Positions 1 to 10,200 of a DNA stretch of 64,000 bases are shown in pieces. The DNA is from Flavihumibacter rivuli. GTDB taxonomy: Bacteria; Bacteroidota; Bacteroidia; Chitinophagales; Chitinophagaceae. The position numbers and the translations under genes were made by a program. Where the stretch lies: the NCBI RefSeq assembly GCF_018595685.2, contig NZ_CP092334.1:1330001-1394000 (forward strand). The letters run 5' to 3'. The notes below the pieces were generated by a model. The model had not been told where the DNA came from, made no database searches, and saw only the letters and a list, made by a program, of their open reading frames with translations. Each line of letters starts with the position of its first letter. Positions within the stretch are counted from its first letter, which is position 1.

Positions 1-452
1 TCCTTACCGCGGAAGAAGAACCCATCACATACGGCACAGGCGCTCACCCCAAAACCATTCAATCGCTGTTCGCTTTCCAGGCCCAGCCATTTGGCGGATG
101 CCCCGGTGGCAATGATCACCGCATCAGCAGTCATCATTTTCTCCTCATCGATCCAAACTTTGAAAGGCCTTGCAGAGAAGTCTACCTTGGTTGCCAGTCC
201 GTACCTGATATCTGCTCCCATGCGGACAGCCTGCTTTTCAAAATGTACCATCATTTCCGGTCCTTGGATGCCTTCAGGATACCCCGGATAGTTCTCCACT
301 TCTGTAGTAATGGTAAGTTGTCCCCCTGGTTGGATACCCTGGTAGAGTACCGGCTTAAGGTTGGCGCGGGAAGCGTATATTGCTGCAGTATAGCCTGCAG
401 GACCTGAACCTATGATCAGACAGTGTACGTGTTCTGCGTTTGATTGCTCCAT
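1..452 (-). CDS. trxB: Thioredoxin reductase, N-terminal part (cut by window edge)
   Basis: NADPH-dependent flavoprotein that reduces thioredoxin in the cytoplasm. The gene runs leftwards off the window, so only about 150 residues are visible. They show the FAD dinucleotide-binding stretch [15 protein letters not shown] near residue 13, a [15 protein letters not shown] segment typical of the family, an ATGAS segment, and the redox-active CAVC pair followed by DGFFFRGK. Family members usually have CATC; CAVC is a known variant. The ATG at 450-452 gives the usual start just ahead of the FAD motif. The C-terminal NADPH and FAD halves lie outside the window. Confidence 0.95.
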   Translation of the reverse strand, partial: MEQSNAEHVHCLIIGSGPAGYTAAIYASRANLKPVLYQGIQPGGQLTITTEVENYPGYPEGIQGPEMMVHFEKQAVRMGADIRYGLATKVDFSARPFKVWIDEEKMMTADAVIIATGASAKWLGLESEQRLNGFGVSACAVCDGFFFRGK

Positions 453-560
453 AATAATTGATCTGTTTACTCTTTTTACAAGGATGCCAAAAATAGTATG
501 AAATGCGTTAAGGAAATGTGACTATACTTACCCTGCGCCCGCTATGGACCATTATCGGGA

Positions 561-1472
561 TTATTTGGGGATAACCAGGGAGCGGTATTGAACTGCATAG
601 CCACCAAAATAGCCCAGGGCACCATTGCTGATATTCCCTAGAACCCTTGTTGGCGAAGAAAAGGGATTTCCTATACTGCCATAATTGTATTCCATTGTCC
701 GCCAGAAGTCGTAAGTAGCCTTATCGATATTGGTGAATTTAACGGTAACGGTATCACCCCTGTGGAAGAAGGAATAGGTCTCAAAATCGATCTCCTGGTT
801 CCTGTCCACCCCCTGCTCCACCTCAATATCATAAATGGTTCCATCAACGATCTGGTCATCAAAGACAGAATTCAGGCCGGGAAAGAAATTCCCGCCATTG
901 GTGCTGGTGAAGAAACGGATATAGTTCCCGAAACCCTTGGGGTCATTCACTCTCGCCATCAACACTACCAGGTTGGTATCGGGGTTATTAGGGGATGGCT
1001 TCCACCAAAGGGAATCGATGGTCTTGGTAAGCAGCGGAATGGTTGTGTTGCCGGTGTAGCGCTGCCCGTCCACCTGGATCTCCATGGTGTACGACTTTCC
1101 TTCCTCCCCTTTAAAGGATGGGGAAGAAACGGTTGTATCATTGGAATAGTAATAGAAGGTCCCGAAAGGGGAAGGAATGGCATACTCCTTTAACTGGTGG
1201 GTAATGGAACCATTGGATACCCGGATCACGGCATTGCGGACAAAGGAAGCCGCCAGGTCGGCCGAATCGATCTGGCTGAAATAATCAAAGCTTTTGGAAA
1301 GGACAACAACTGGAGCCTGCCCATTCTCAATAGAAGCCTCTACGACCAGTTTGGGGGCCTGTTCTTCCAGGTCAAAGTCAATATCCTTTTCGCAGGAAAG
1401 AAGGCCAATACTGGCAACTACAATGAGCCATAGATTCCGCAAGTACATTTTCAAGGAAAAGCTTTTGAACAT
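561..1472 (-). CDS. DUF4249 family lipoprotein
   Basis: Predicted cell-surface or periplasmic lipoprotein of unknown function. A short signal peptide ends in the lipobox IGLLSC (Cys27 from the ATG at 1472; a second ATG at 1448 would give a tighter 18-residue signal). The mature part starts CEKDIDFDLEEQAPKLVVEASI, a beginning characteristic of DUF4249, and carries on as beta-rich sequence to the end. DUF4249 genes commonly sit next to a TonB-dependent receptor; here the neighbours are trxB and rpoD and no receptor is adjacent. The longest reading frame begins at a TTG at 1490, which I consider less likely than the ATG codons. Confidence 0.8.
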   Translation of the reverse strand: MFKSFSLKMYLRNLWLIVVASIGLLSCEKDIDFDLEEQAPKLVVEASIENGQAPVVVLSKSFDYFSQIDSADLAASFVRNAVIRVSNGSITHQLKEYAIPSPFGTFYYYSNDTTVSSPSFKGEEGKSYTMEIQVDGQRYTGNTTIPLLTKTIDSLWWKPSPNNPDTNLVVLMARVNDPKGFGNYIRFFTSTNGGNFFPGLNSVFDDQIVDGTIYDIEVEQGVDRNQEIDFETYSFFHRGDTVTVKFTNIDKATYDFWRTMEYNYGSIGNPFSSPTRVLGNISNGALGYFGGYAVQYRSLVIPK

Positions 1473-1566
1473 AACAAGTATCGCCGCCAATGGTTAAAAA
1501 AAGGAATCCCGCCGAAAGCGGGATCCCTAAATTGACTGGTATAATTCTACTGCATTTAATCCTTTG

Positions 1567-2424
1567 TTATCCGAGATATGCTTTCAGCGCGTTGCTGTAA
1601 CGGGCTTTCTGCAGGCGCTTGATCGCCCTTTCCTTGATCTGGCGGATACGCTCCTTGGTCAGGTCATACTTCTGGCCGATCTGCTCAATGGTCACGCCAT
1701 TTTCGCCATCGAGGCCGAAATAAGCATTCACGATCTCAGCTTCACGTGGACTCAGGGATTTCAATACGCGACGGATTTCGTTGCGGAGGGAATCCTGCAT
1801 TACGTCCTCATCGGTATCATCACTTCCTTCCAGCAGGTCACCCATGGCAACATCTTCTGCCTCATGCACAGGCGCATCCAGGGAAGTGTGACGGGTATTG
1901 CTCTGGAATATATTATTGATCTCAGTTTCGCTCATTTCGAGGATCTCTGCCAGTTCCTCAGTAGATGGCTCACGCTCATGCTCCTGTTCGAAAGCCATAT
2001 ATGCCTTATTGGCTTTGTTATAGGTTCCGATTTTGTTCTGGGGCAGGCGAACCAGGCGTCCCTGTTCAGCCAAAGCCTGGAGGATCGACTGACGGATCCA
2101 CCATACGGCATATGAGATGAATTTAAAACCCTTGGTCTCATCGAAACGCTGGGCAGCCTTGATCAGACCCAGGTTACCCTCATTGATCAGGTCGCTGAGC
2201 GACAAACCCTGGTGCTGGTATTGCTTGGCCACAGATACAACGAATCGGAGGTTGGCCTGAACCAACTTATCCAAGGCCTTTTGGTCACCCATTTTGATGC
2301 GCTGCGCCAAAATGGTCTCCTCTTCGGGAGTGATCATCGAGATCTTGGAAATTTCCTGGAGATACTTCTCAACCGCTTGGGAATCACGGTTGGTAATCTG
2401 TGTAGCAATTTTTAGCTGCCTCAT
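1567..2424 (-). CDS. rpoD: Primary RNA polymerase sigma factor (sigma-70, Bacteroidota type)
   Basis: Housekeeping sigma factor that directs RNA polymerase to TAnnTTTG-type promoters. The 285-residue length matches the short primary sigma of Bacteroidota, which lacks acidic region 1.1. Region 1.2 is seen at about residues 16-45, region 2 at about 50-117 with NLRFVVSVAKQYQ, the core-binding LINEGNLGLIKAAQRFD and the -10 recognising FISYAVWWIRQSI, region 3 around 130-210, and region 4 at about 225-275 with the helix-turn-helix TIEQIGQKYDLTKERIRQIKERA. It is flanked by a DUF4249 gene and purM and has about 220 bp of upstream sequence of its own. Confidence 0.97.
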   Translation of the reverse strand: MRQLKIATQITNRDSQAVEKYLQEISKISMITPEEETILAQRIKMGDQKALDKLVQANLRFVVSVAKQYQHQGLSLSDLINEGNLGLIKAAQRFDETKGFKFISYAVWWIRQSILQALAEQGRLVRLPQNKIGTYNKANKAYMAFEQEHEREPSTEELAEILEMSETEINNIFQSNTRHTSLDAPVHEAEDVAMGDLLEGSDDTDEDVMQDSLRNEIRRVLKSLSPREAEIVNAYFGLDGENGVTIEQIGQKYDLTKERIRQIKERAIKRLQKARYSNALKAYLG

Positions 2425-2647
2425 GCCTGTCTGTTAATTTGATGAATAACGCTCTATAGACACTTAAAGTTCGCCGATGGTTGTCCAAAGGGAAGTTAAA
2501 GGGCGAGAAAGGTCCAGAACTGTCTGCAAAGGTACATTCCATTTTACAGAGTTCATAGACTTTGTGGATAAATCTACCCATAAAGGGGATATTAACCGTG
2601 AAATGACGGTTTTCTGACCGAAAAAGGGCCTCTGCAATCGATTTCGG

Positions 2648-3823
2648 TTAATAAGTTACTACCGAACCGTCCGCTGCGGTCAGGACCAATTCCTTCTTCT
2701 CACCTGCTTCTACCCGGCCGATCACCCTACCCTCGATACCCAGGGCCTTACCAGCTTCGATCAGCTTTTCAGCCTTTTCTGCACTGGTGAAGACTTCCAG
2801 TCGCTGGCCCATATTGAATACCTGGTACATTTCCCTCCAATCTGACCCAGATGCCGCCTTCAGCAGGTTAAAGATTACCGGGGGCTGGAAAAGGTTATCC
2901 TTGATGATCTTAAACTTACCGGGCAGGTACTTCAGGCATTTGGTCTGGCCACCGCCGCTGGCATGCACCAATCCGTGGATATCGTCAAAGTATTCCTGCA
3001 GCAACACTTTCATCAGGGGGGCGTAGGTGCGGGTTGGGCTCAGGAGCAAATGCCCCATGTCAATAGCTCCAAACCCTTCCACCTCAATAGGATCGGTCAT
3101 TTTGTGGGGACCGATATATACCACTTTATCATCCAGACCGGTGTCGTAGGACTCAGGGAAACCCTGGCCATAGGATTTATGCAAGGCATCGTGACGGGCG
3201 CTGGTCAATCCATTGCTGCCGAGGCCACTATTATAGGCTTTTTCATAAACAGCCTGGCCAAAACTGGCAAAACCAACAATCACATCGCCCACCCCTATCT
3301 TGTCATTGGTCACCAACTTATTCTTCGGCCAGCGGGCAGTCATGGTGCCGTTTACGGCAATGGTCCTGACCACGTCACCCACATCAGCGGTTTCACCTCC
3401 CAGGTAATGGATATTCACCCCATAACCTTTCATTTCATCAAAAAATTCCTGGGTTCCGGAAATAATGGCTTCCAGTACTTCGCCAGGCACCATTCGCTTG
3501 TTACGGTCAATGGTAGAGGAGAATAGCAGGTTATCATGAATGCCCACGCAAAGCAGGTCATCGATATTCATGACAATGGCATCCTGGGCGATACCTTTCC
3601 AAACAGAGTTATCCCCGGTCTCCTTCCAATAGAGGTAGGCCAGGATACTCTTGGTACCGGCACCATCGGCATGCATCAGGTTTACCCAGTTGGCATCCCC
3701 ACCAAGGTAATCGGGGTATATCTTACAAAAAGCATTGGCATATAAACCCTGGTCCAGTTTTTCTGTAGCCTTGTGAACTTCTTCTTTCTGAGCTGAAACG
3801 CCGCGCTGGGAATAGAGACTCAT
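2648..3823 (-). CDS. purM: Phosphoribosylformylglycinamidine cyclo-ligase (AIR synthase), Bacteroidota form
   Basis: Converts FGAM to aminoimidazole ribonucleotide in purine synthesis, using ATP. The protein (391 residues from the ATG at 3823) is longer than the roughly 345 residues of E. coli PurM and matches the separate Bacteroidota form, which opens MSxxYxQRGVSA. Visible landmarks are HADGAGTKS near residue 51, the NIDDLLCVG stretch near 86, GGETADVGD near 142, SNGLTSARH and a glycine-rich SGGGQTK segment. The longest frame starts at a TTG seven codons upstream, but the ATG agrees with family starts. It stands alone, transcribed divergently from ribF with about 120 bp between the two starts. 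Confidence 0.92.
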   Translation of the reverse strand: MSLYSQRGVSAQKEEVHKATEKLDQGLYANAFCKIYPDYLGGDANWVNLMHADGAGTKSILAYLYWKETGDNSVWKGIAQDAIVMNIDDLLCVGIHDNLLFSSTIDRNKRMVPGEVLEAIISGTQEFFDEMKGYGVNIHYLGGETADVGDVVRTIAVNGTMTARWPKNKLVTNDKIGVGDVIVGFASFGQAVYEKAYNSGLGSNGLTSARHDALHKSYGQGFPESYDTGLDDKVVYIGPHKMTDPIEVEGFGAIDMGHLLLSPTRTYAPLMKVLLQEYFDDIHGLVHASGGGQTKCLKYLPGKFKIIKDNLFQPPVIFNLLKAASGSDWREMYQVFNMGQRLEVFTSAEKAEKLIEAGKALGIEGRVIGRVEAGEKKELVLTAADGSVVTY

Positions 3824-3945
3824 GTTGATATTTTCGAAGTGCAAAGGTGGGTAAAATTGCGCAAATGGGAGGCGCTTTTGTCCAATAGATTTCCCTTTTC
3901 ACTCACCAACACACTTTAAATTTCCTAGTTTTGCCCCCACTTTTC

Positions 3946-4902
3946 ATGCAAGTCCATCGCAACATAGAACAATTGCCTGCTTTCCGGAGGGCTGTAGTGA
4001 CCATCGGCACTTTTGACGGGGTGCACCGCGGACACATGCAGATCCTGGATCAACTGAAGGCCGAAGCCGCCAGGATCGGAGGGGAAACCCTGATCATCAC
4101 CTTCCATCCCCATCCACGGAGGATCGTGGGAATGGCACCCGAGCCGGTTCAATTGCTGAATAGCCTACCCGAGAAGATCCGGTTGCTGGAAGCTGCCGGG
4201 ATCGACCACCTTGTAGTAGTGCCCTTCACCAATGAATTTGCCCTGCAATCCGCCCGGGAATATGTAGAAGACTTCCTGGTGAAAAGGTTCACCCCGCATA
4301 CCATCATCATTGGCTATGACCATCGCTTTGGGAAGAACCGCGAGGGGGATTTCCACCTCTTGGAAGACTATGCATCAAAAGGCAGCTTTTCCCTGATCGA
4401 GATCCCGGCCCATATGCTGGAAGCTTCTACGGTCAGTTCAACGCGAATCCGCCAGGCCCTGCTGCAGGGTGATGTGGAACTCGCTTCCACCCTGCTGGGT
4501 TACCCTTATTTCTTTGAGGGCACTGTGGTAAAAGGAAACCAATTGGGTCGGACCATTGGCTACCCAACAGCAAACCTGCTGATTACTGACAATGAAAAAC
4601 TGATCCCTGCAAATGGTGTTTATGCGGTCACCGTTCAATTGACCGATGCTAACGGAAAAGAATATTCGAAGAATTTTCTGAAGGGCATGATGAATATCGG
4701 TGTGCGCCCGACGGTAGATGGTTTGAACCGGGTAATTGAGGTGAATATCTTCCATTTCAATGCCGACATCTATGGACATACCCTGTCGGTTACCCTGCAC
4801 CACAGGTTGCGTGCAGAAAAGAAATTCGACGGACTGGAGGCATTAAAGGCCCAGCTGGCCCTCGACAAGGAGTCAGCCATGACCAGCCTTGGTAATGCTT
4901 AA
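3946..4902 (+). CDS. ribF: Bifunctional riboflavin kinase / FAD synthetase
   Basis: Makes FMN from riboflavin and ATP, then FAD from FMN and ATP. The N-terminal nucleotidyltransferase domain (about residues 15-180) shows the GTFDGVHRGH signature, a GYDHRFGKN segment and the SSTRIRQALLQGD stretch; the C-terminal kinase domain (about 185-305) shows GRTIGYPTANL and the G(V)RPT segment NIGVRPTVDG. Length (318 residues) is normal. The ATG at 3946 is preferred over an upstream TTG; a TAGTTTTG sequence at 3926-3933 resembles a -7 box but is too close to the ATG to be more than suggestive. Convergent with holA, 27 bp apart. Confidence 0.95.
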   Translation: MQVHRNIEQLPAFRRAVVTIGTFDGVHRGHMQILDQLKAEAARIGGETLIITFHPHPRRIVGMAPEPVQLLNSLPEKIRLLEAAGIDHLVVVPFTNEFALQSAREYVEDFLVKRFTPHTIIIGYDHRFGKNREGDFHLLEDYASKGSFSLIEIPAHMLEASTVSSTRIRQALLQGDVELASTLLGYPYFFEGTVVKGNQLGRTIGYPTANLLITDNEKLIPANGVYAVTVQLTDANGKEYSKNFLKGMMNIGVRPTVDGLNRVIEVNIFHFNADIYGHTLSVTLHHRLRAEKKFDGLEALKAQLALDKESAMTSLGNA

Positions 4903-4929
4903 ATGATGATTGGGCGTAATGCCCATACC

Positions 4930-5928
4930 CTAGGCCATCATCTTCACCACTAGTTCCTTCATCAGGCTGCCATCAGGGGTTCCCGAGTCACGGATACCGA
5001 TGCTGCGCAGGTTGTATTCATGCAGCAACAACATTACCCTTTCAACTCCTTCATACTGGTAGCGGTTGGCAGCACCTAAATAATCCTTAACGAAAAAGGG
5101 GTTTACCCCCAATGTGCTGGCGATCATTTTCTCATCCCTGGCTTGTACGCCAAAGACCTGGAAAACCTTACTGAAGAAATTATAAAGGGCTGGCAGGACC
5201 ATCTGGATGGGTGCGGCCTTGGGGTTGCCTTCAAAATACTGGATGATGCGAATGGCCTTGGGCAGGTCCTTACGAGCCAGCGCATCCTGCAATTCAAATA
5301 CATTGTATTCCTTGCTTACACCAACATATTCTTCAATGTCATCTTCGGTTATGTTTTTCCGTGAGCCGAGGTTCAATGACAGCTTATCGATCTCGTTATC
5401 GATCCTGCTCAAGTCGTTGCCAATATGGTCAACCAGCAGGTGCAGGGCTTTCTGGCTAATGGACAGGCCCTTCGAGGCGACCAGCTTTTCCGTCCAGTCC
5501 GGCAGCTGGTTATCATACATTTTCTTGGTGCTCAGTACTTCCCCCTTTTCCTTCAGGATCTTGGCAAGTTTACTGCGGCCATCGAGTTTCTTTTCCTTGT
5601 GACCCACTACAAAAACAGTGGAAGAAAGGGGATTATTGATATACCCTTCAAGTTTATCAATATCCTTCATCTGCTGCGCCTCTTTCAGCAATACCACCTG
5701 GCGTTCTGCGAACATGGGATAACGCATGCAGGCATTCACCACATCGGCCCAGTTGGCCTCCCTTCCATAGAAAACAGTCAGGTTGAATCCGGCTTCCGCT
5801 TCGGTCAGCAGGTCATGTTCCGCTGTTTGCATCAGCTTATCTATATAGTAATCCTCCTCACCCTCCAGCCAATAAACCGGTTTGAACTGCTTCTTTTTCC
5901 AATCACCCAGGATTTTTTCTACCGACAT
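4930..5928 (-). CDS. holA: DNA polymerase III delta subunit
   Basis: Subunit of the clamp loader that opens the beta sliding clamp. The 332-residue protein has the delta-type layout: an AAA+-like N-terminal domain that begins VEKILGDWKKKQFKPVYWL with the family motif LEGEEDYYIDKL, a VVNACMRYPMFAERQVVLLKEAQ segment, then HolA-type helical domains with DHIGNDLSRIDNEIDKL near residue 190 and a C-terminal collar region. There is no functional Walker A motif, as expected for delta. Its start at 5928 faces the 6142 gene across 213 bp that hold both promoters. Confidence 0.93.
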   Translation of the reverse strand: MSVEKILGDWKKKQFKPVYWLEGEEDYYIDKLMQTAEHDLLTEAEAGFNLTVFYGREANWADVVNACMRYPMFAERQVVLLKEAQQMKDIDKLEGYINNPLSSTVFVVGHKEKKLDGRSKLAKILKEKGEVLSTKKMYDNQLPDWTEKLVASKGLSISQKALHLLVDHIGNDLSRIDNEIDKLSLNLGSRKNITEDDIEEYVGVSKEYNVFELQDALARKDLPKAIRIIQYFEGNPKAAPIQMVLPALYNFFSKVFQVFGVQARDEKMIASTLGVNPFFVKDYLGAANRYQYEGVERVMLLLHEYNLRSIGIRDSGTPDGSLMKELVVKMMA

Positions 5929-6141
5929 GCATCATTTTTTTGAAGATTGCAATTATAGGAATTAATTTTATAGAGCCATTCCAACCCTTACCCCGATTAC
6001 TTCCGTAACTCCTTGACAATCCATTCTTACCGCCTTTAAAAAATTTCTGGCACGGTTTTAGAAAGCCCTATGTCGTCTGTTAACAACTAAACCTGAAAAA
6101 TTCATTAACCATTTTATCTAAATCGAAAAAAAGGATAACAA

Positions 6142-7116
6142 ATGAGTACTACTAACTACCCCTCGGCTACCCCACAGCAAGAACCCAAAAAAGATTACAA
6201 GGGCCTCATCATTGCCTTGCTGGCAGCTGGTTTATTAGGCACCTGGGGTTACTTGTTATGGAACAACAACAAGAATGAGCAGACCATTGCTCAGAAAGAT
6301 CAAACCATAGCCCAGGTTACCGATGAGAAGACTGAGGTTCAGCGCAACTTTGATGCAGCACTGGCCCGTTTGGATTCCGTAACCGGCAGCAACAACGCCC
6401 TGCAGGGTCAGCTGACCGAAAGGAACAGCGAGATCTCTAAATTGAAGGGTGAGATCCGCAGCATCCTGAACAAGCGTAACGCTACCCAGGCAGAATTGAA
6501 GAGGGCAAAAGATTTGATCGCAACCCTTAACGATAAGGTTGCCGGTCTCGAGCAGGAAGTTGCCCGTTTGACTGCAGAAAACCAGCAGTTGAACACTGAC
6601 CTGACTTCTGAGAAAGCAAAAACAACCCAGTTGACCTCTGACCTGGCTACTACTACCAGTGCCAAGCAGGAACTGGAGAAGACAGTTGATGTAGCTTCTA
6701 CCCTGAATGCTTACAATATCGCGATCACCCCGATCAACGAAAAGAAGAGTGGTAAGGAGAAAGTTACTTCTACTGCCAAGCGTGTAGATAAGCTGGTTGT
6801 TTCCTTTGATGTAGACAACCGCATCGCTCCCGCCGGTAATGCAGATGTATACGTGATCGTAACAGGTCCTGATGGAAAGATCGTTTCCCAGCAGGCAATC
6901 GGTTCCGGTTCTTTTACTACCCGTGAAGAAGGCGAGAAGACCTACACTGCAAAGGTTCCCGTGAAGATCGAAACCGGCAAGAAGTCTCCTGTAGAGTTTG
7001 GCCTGAAGACTGGCTCTGAGTTCCAGCGTGGCAACTACAAGATCGAGATCTATAACAACGGATTCAAGATTGGCGAAGGCACCCGCGAACTGAAGAAAGG
7101 CGGACTGTTCAGCTAA
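6142..7116 (+). CDS. Membrane-anchored coiled-coil protein
   Basis: Function unknown. A charged N-terminus of about 20 residues precedes one membrane helix (about residues 22-40), then a long coiled coil to about residue 190 rich in Q, E, K and L with heptad-like spacing (for example LERNSEISKLK-like stretches), then a beta-rich globular tail with the stretch NRIAPAGNADVYVIVTGPDG that resembles an Ig-like or hydrophilic periplasmic domain. The topology is most simply a single-pass inner-membrane protein with a periplasmic coiled coil and sensor-like tail. Codon use is strongly biased, as in a well expressed gene. The ATG follows an A-rich leader. Two hairpins follow the stop. I do not recognise a named family with certainty. 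Confidence 0.75.
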   Translation: MSTTNYPSATPQQEPKKDYKGLIIALLAAGLLGTWGYLLWNNNKNEQTIAQKDQTIAQVTDEKTEVQRNFDAALARLDSVTGSNNALQGQLTERNSEISKLKGEIRSILNKRNATQAELKRAKDLIATLNDKVAGLEQEVARLTAENQQLNTDLTSEKAKTTQLTSDLATTTSAKQELEKTVDVASTLNAYNIAITPINEKKSGKEKVTSTAKRVDKLVVSFDVDNRIAPAGNADVYVIVTGPDGKIVSQQAIGSGSFTTREEGEKTYTAKVPVKIETGKKSPVEFGLKTGSEFQRGNYKIEIYNNGFKIGEGTRELKKGGLFS

Positions 7117-7120
7117 AAAT

Positions 7121-7148
7121 AAAAAAGCTGCCCTGGGGCAGCTTTTTT
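7121..7148 (+). terminator. Intrinsic terminator after the coiled-coil gene
   Basis: A stem AAAAAAGCTGCCC / GGGCAGCTTTTTT with a two-base loop region begins five bases after the stop codon at 7116 and ends in a T run. The A and T runs on either side allow it to act in both directions. Confidence 0.85.
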
Positions 7149-7164
7149 ATTGGAACATATTTCT

Positions 7165-7197
7165 AACCCCTCACCCAACCGTGAGGGGTTTCTTTTT
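7165..7197 (+). terminator. Second hairpin terminator between convergent genes
   Basis: Perfect 10-bp arms AACCCCTCAC (7165-7174) and GTGAGGGGTT (7181-7190) with a six-base loop, followed on the + strand by TTCTTTTT. It backs up the hairpin at 7121-7148 and lies just past the 3' end of the leftward gene at 7205. Confidence 0.6.
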
Positions 7198-7204
7198 GGG
7201 TCAT

Positions 7205-10200
7205 TTACAGCAAAGCCCTTATGCCTGCCCTTCCGATATGCACCACCCTTGCTGTTCCCGGTTTCCTTCCTTCATATTGCATATTCAGCTCAAGGTTCCT
7301 GCCCAGGCGCTTGGTCAGGTCAAGGTTCCAAAGGAAGTTCCTGCCTGGTAACAAACCATCCAGCATGATGTAACTAACTGATGTATTGGTAGGGTAAGGA
7401 TAACTGATATTGGTATAGGTGAATTTCCCTTGTAATGAAGCGCTCTGCAACAAATTATACTTCACTTCAGTGTTTACGGAATGTGATTGGTATTGCTCCT
7501 GGGCCCCTCCCCGGTTTTTCTTGTCGTTATAACGGTAACCCGTAACCGCACGGAAGCTTGCCCCCTTGGTAAAAGTTAGTCTTGGCTCCAGCGCATACTG
7601 CTTCAGGTCATAGTTTCGATTATCAAACTTTGCATTGCCGCTGATAACCTGGTTCTCCCCCTTCTTGCCAATCAATTCAACCGTGAAAAGCCTGCCAATA
7701 TTCACCCTTCCGCGCATCGTCCACTCCGTTATAGCCCGGCTTTCAATACCATACGTAAGCAATACCTTGCCCCTGTTGCGGTTATTGCTGATGTCGAATC
7801 CCCATTTGGTACTGAATCGGTTGAAGGCCAGGCTATTCACCCAGATATTGGTAAGGTTGATCAATCCTGAATCATTGAAACTGTTCTCAAAAGGATTCCA
7901 CTGGCTGATACCATCTGCCTCCTGCTTGGTAAATAGTTGTAGCGAAGACTGGAGGATGACCCTGCCAAGGAACTTTTTCAAACCCCTGGACTTGGATGGG
8001 TCAAAATACATCCTGGGATTAAGGGTCAGGCTATAGTTGAAGGTTGAATAGGATGCCTTGATGTATTCATTGGTTGGTGTAAAGATCCGGATGAATTTAG
8101 CCTGGTCTGTGAACAAGGCCACTTCAAATTCATTCAATTGCTGGACGCCATCATTGTTATAATCGAACCAGGCGAATTCTCCCTGGCCAGCGGGAACTTC
8201 CAGGAATGAAAAGTCCCTTTTCTGTTCCTGCCCCGCTCCCAGTTCATACAACAGGTTTCCTGTCAACATCCCTTTCCATTCATTTACCAGGTATTCCGCC
8301 CTTCCCAGCAAACTCTTGTCACTATTGCCATTAGTGCTGGTCTTCTGGATCACATCAAGTATCCGGTAGGTGGCATTGAGCCGGAATTGGTGCCGGGGAT
8401 TGGCCAACAGTTCTGTCTTGATGCTGAAGTTTCTGCTCTTGTCCGTATCCAGCAGCTCCTTCCCAAAAGGCAATTTATCCTTACGGGTATAATAAGTTAA
8501 ACCCCAGGTGTTGCGCTTCCTTTCATCCGACTTGATATACACCTGCATGATATCAAAGGAAAAGCTGGTAGGGGTCAGCGTATCGGCAGCCTTATCCCTG
8601 AACTCATTGTGTTCAAGCGCATAACTGAATCCAAGGGAATAATTCTTGAGCCTGCTGAAGGACTTGGCCAAGTCAATCGTCGGGCGAAGGAAATAGCCTT
8701 TATCCAGCGAGTTCTCAGACTGCGTATAGGCAAACTGGTTGTTGAAACGCCAGCCTTTCAATTCCTGTACATGAAAGAGACTGTTCCGGATTCCATTGAA
8801 TCCATCGCTCCTGTTGTAACCTGTAAGCTGGTAACGCAGCTTGTTCTGTTTGGTATCAAACAATTCAAGCCCGGCATTATAGATGGTTTCATCGGCGGGT
8901 GTTACTTGCAAGGGCAGGCCCCAGTCACGCGTAAACTCTACATTCCGCAGGCGTTCCAGGGGTTTAAAGCTCGACTCCACCCATTCGAACCCTCCATCTC
9001 CCTGGAGATTCAGTTGCTTATTCAAGGGGAGTATATGCTTTAGTTGAAGCTTGGCAGCAAGGCCCTTGTCATTATCCTTATCCTTAGCCGAAAAGGTATT
9101 AACATCATAACGGCTATACCCAAGGTCAGCGGAAACCATTGTCTTATCAGAAACATAGTAATCACCTCCAACAGTGACCACCCGCTGGGTCTTGGGAGTT
9201 ACCAGGTAAGTGGCCGGCTCATACCTTCCCTGTGGCTGTCCGTTGATAGGTTCAACCCACCTGTATACCTTACCATTGGCTGCATTCAGGTCCGGAACAT
9301 AGTTTCCCCTTCCCTCACCCACATCAACAAACGAAAGGTTATACCGGGCACTATCCGGATTGGTGGAATACACATAGATGGAATCAGGTCGACCGTTCAG
9401 AGTGATGTATTCCCGTTTGTAAAGGATCTTTCCCGGTGCAAACGTATCAATGGCCGCAACGGGGTAATAAGCATATTGGATGCTATCGCCCAATATGCCC
9501 AGGAAATTCTTCTGGCTGGCATCCAGCGTCTGGTTGATAGGTGAATTCTTCGCATCGTTATTGGAAAAGGCAGCCATACGCAGCCTGAACTTACCGGAGA
9601 AATCCGTTTCATTGGCAAGGTAAAGGTTGGTGTTAAGGTAATTCCGGTCGGCATACTCAAACTCCACCTGAATCCTGCGATCCTTGTTAATCATGCGTCT
9701 TGGCGTGAACCTGATCTCTGCGGTGTTGTAGTTGATGACATAGTCACGGTCTTCCCCACGCTGCAATAGTTCCCCATCAATGTATACCCTTTCCGTTCCT
9801 GCCAGTACCACGAAAAAGAGTTCGTTATTGGCCCCCTGCAGGCGATAAGGTCCCTGGTTGCCTTCCAGCCCCTGTAAAATATTACGGGTGAACTTACCTT
9901 TCGCGATGGCCCCGCTGACCAGGGTATGGTTGGTAACCTTGCTCCCAAGGCGGGAAGTATTCTCAAAAGAAGCACCCTGCAAACGCTTGTAGAAGTTCAG
10001 GAAATAATTCCTGTTCTGCCGGATATCGATATCACCCAGGCTAAGGTTCCAGGCATCCTTCCTGAACTGCAAAAAGATGCGGTCAAATTCATTCAGCTGT
10101 TGGGTTGTTCCATCGGGTTGAATAGGGATATTGTTGTCGGTAATGGCTGCCGCGATCTCAATACTATCTGCCAGGTAACCGTTGATCTGTAGGTTCAGGG

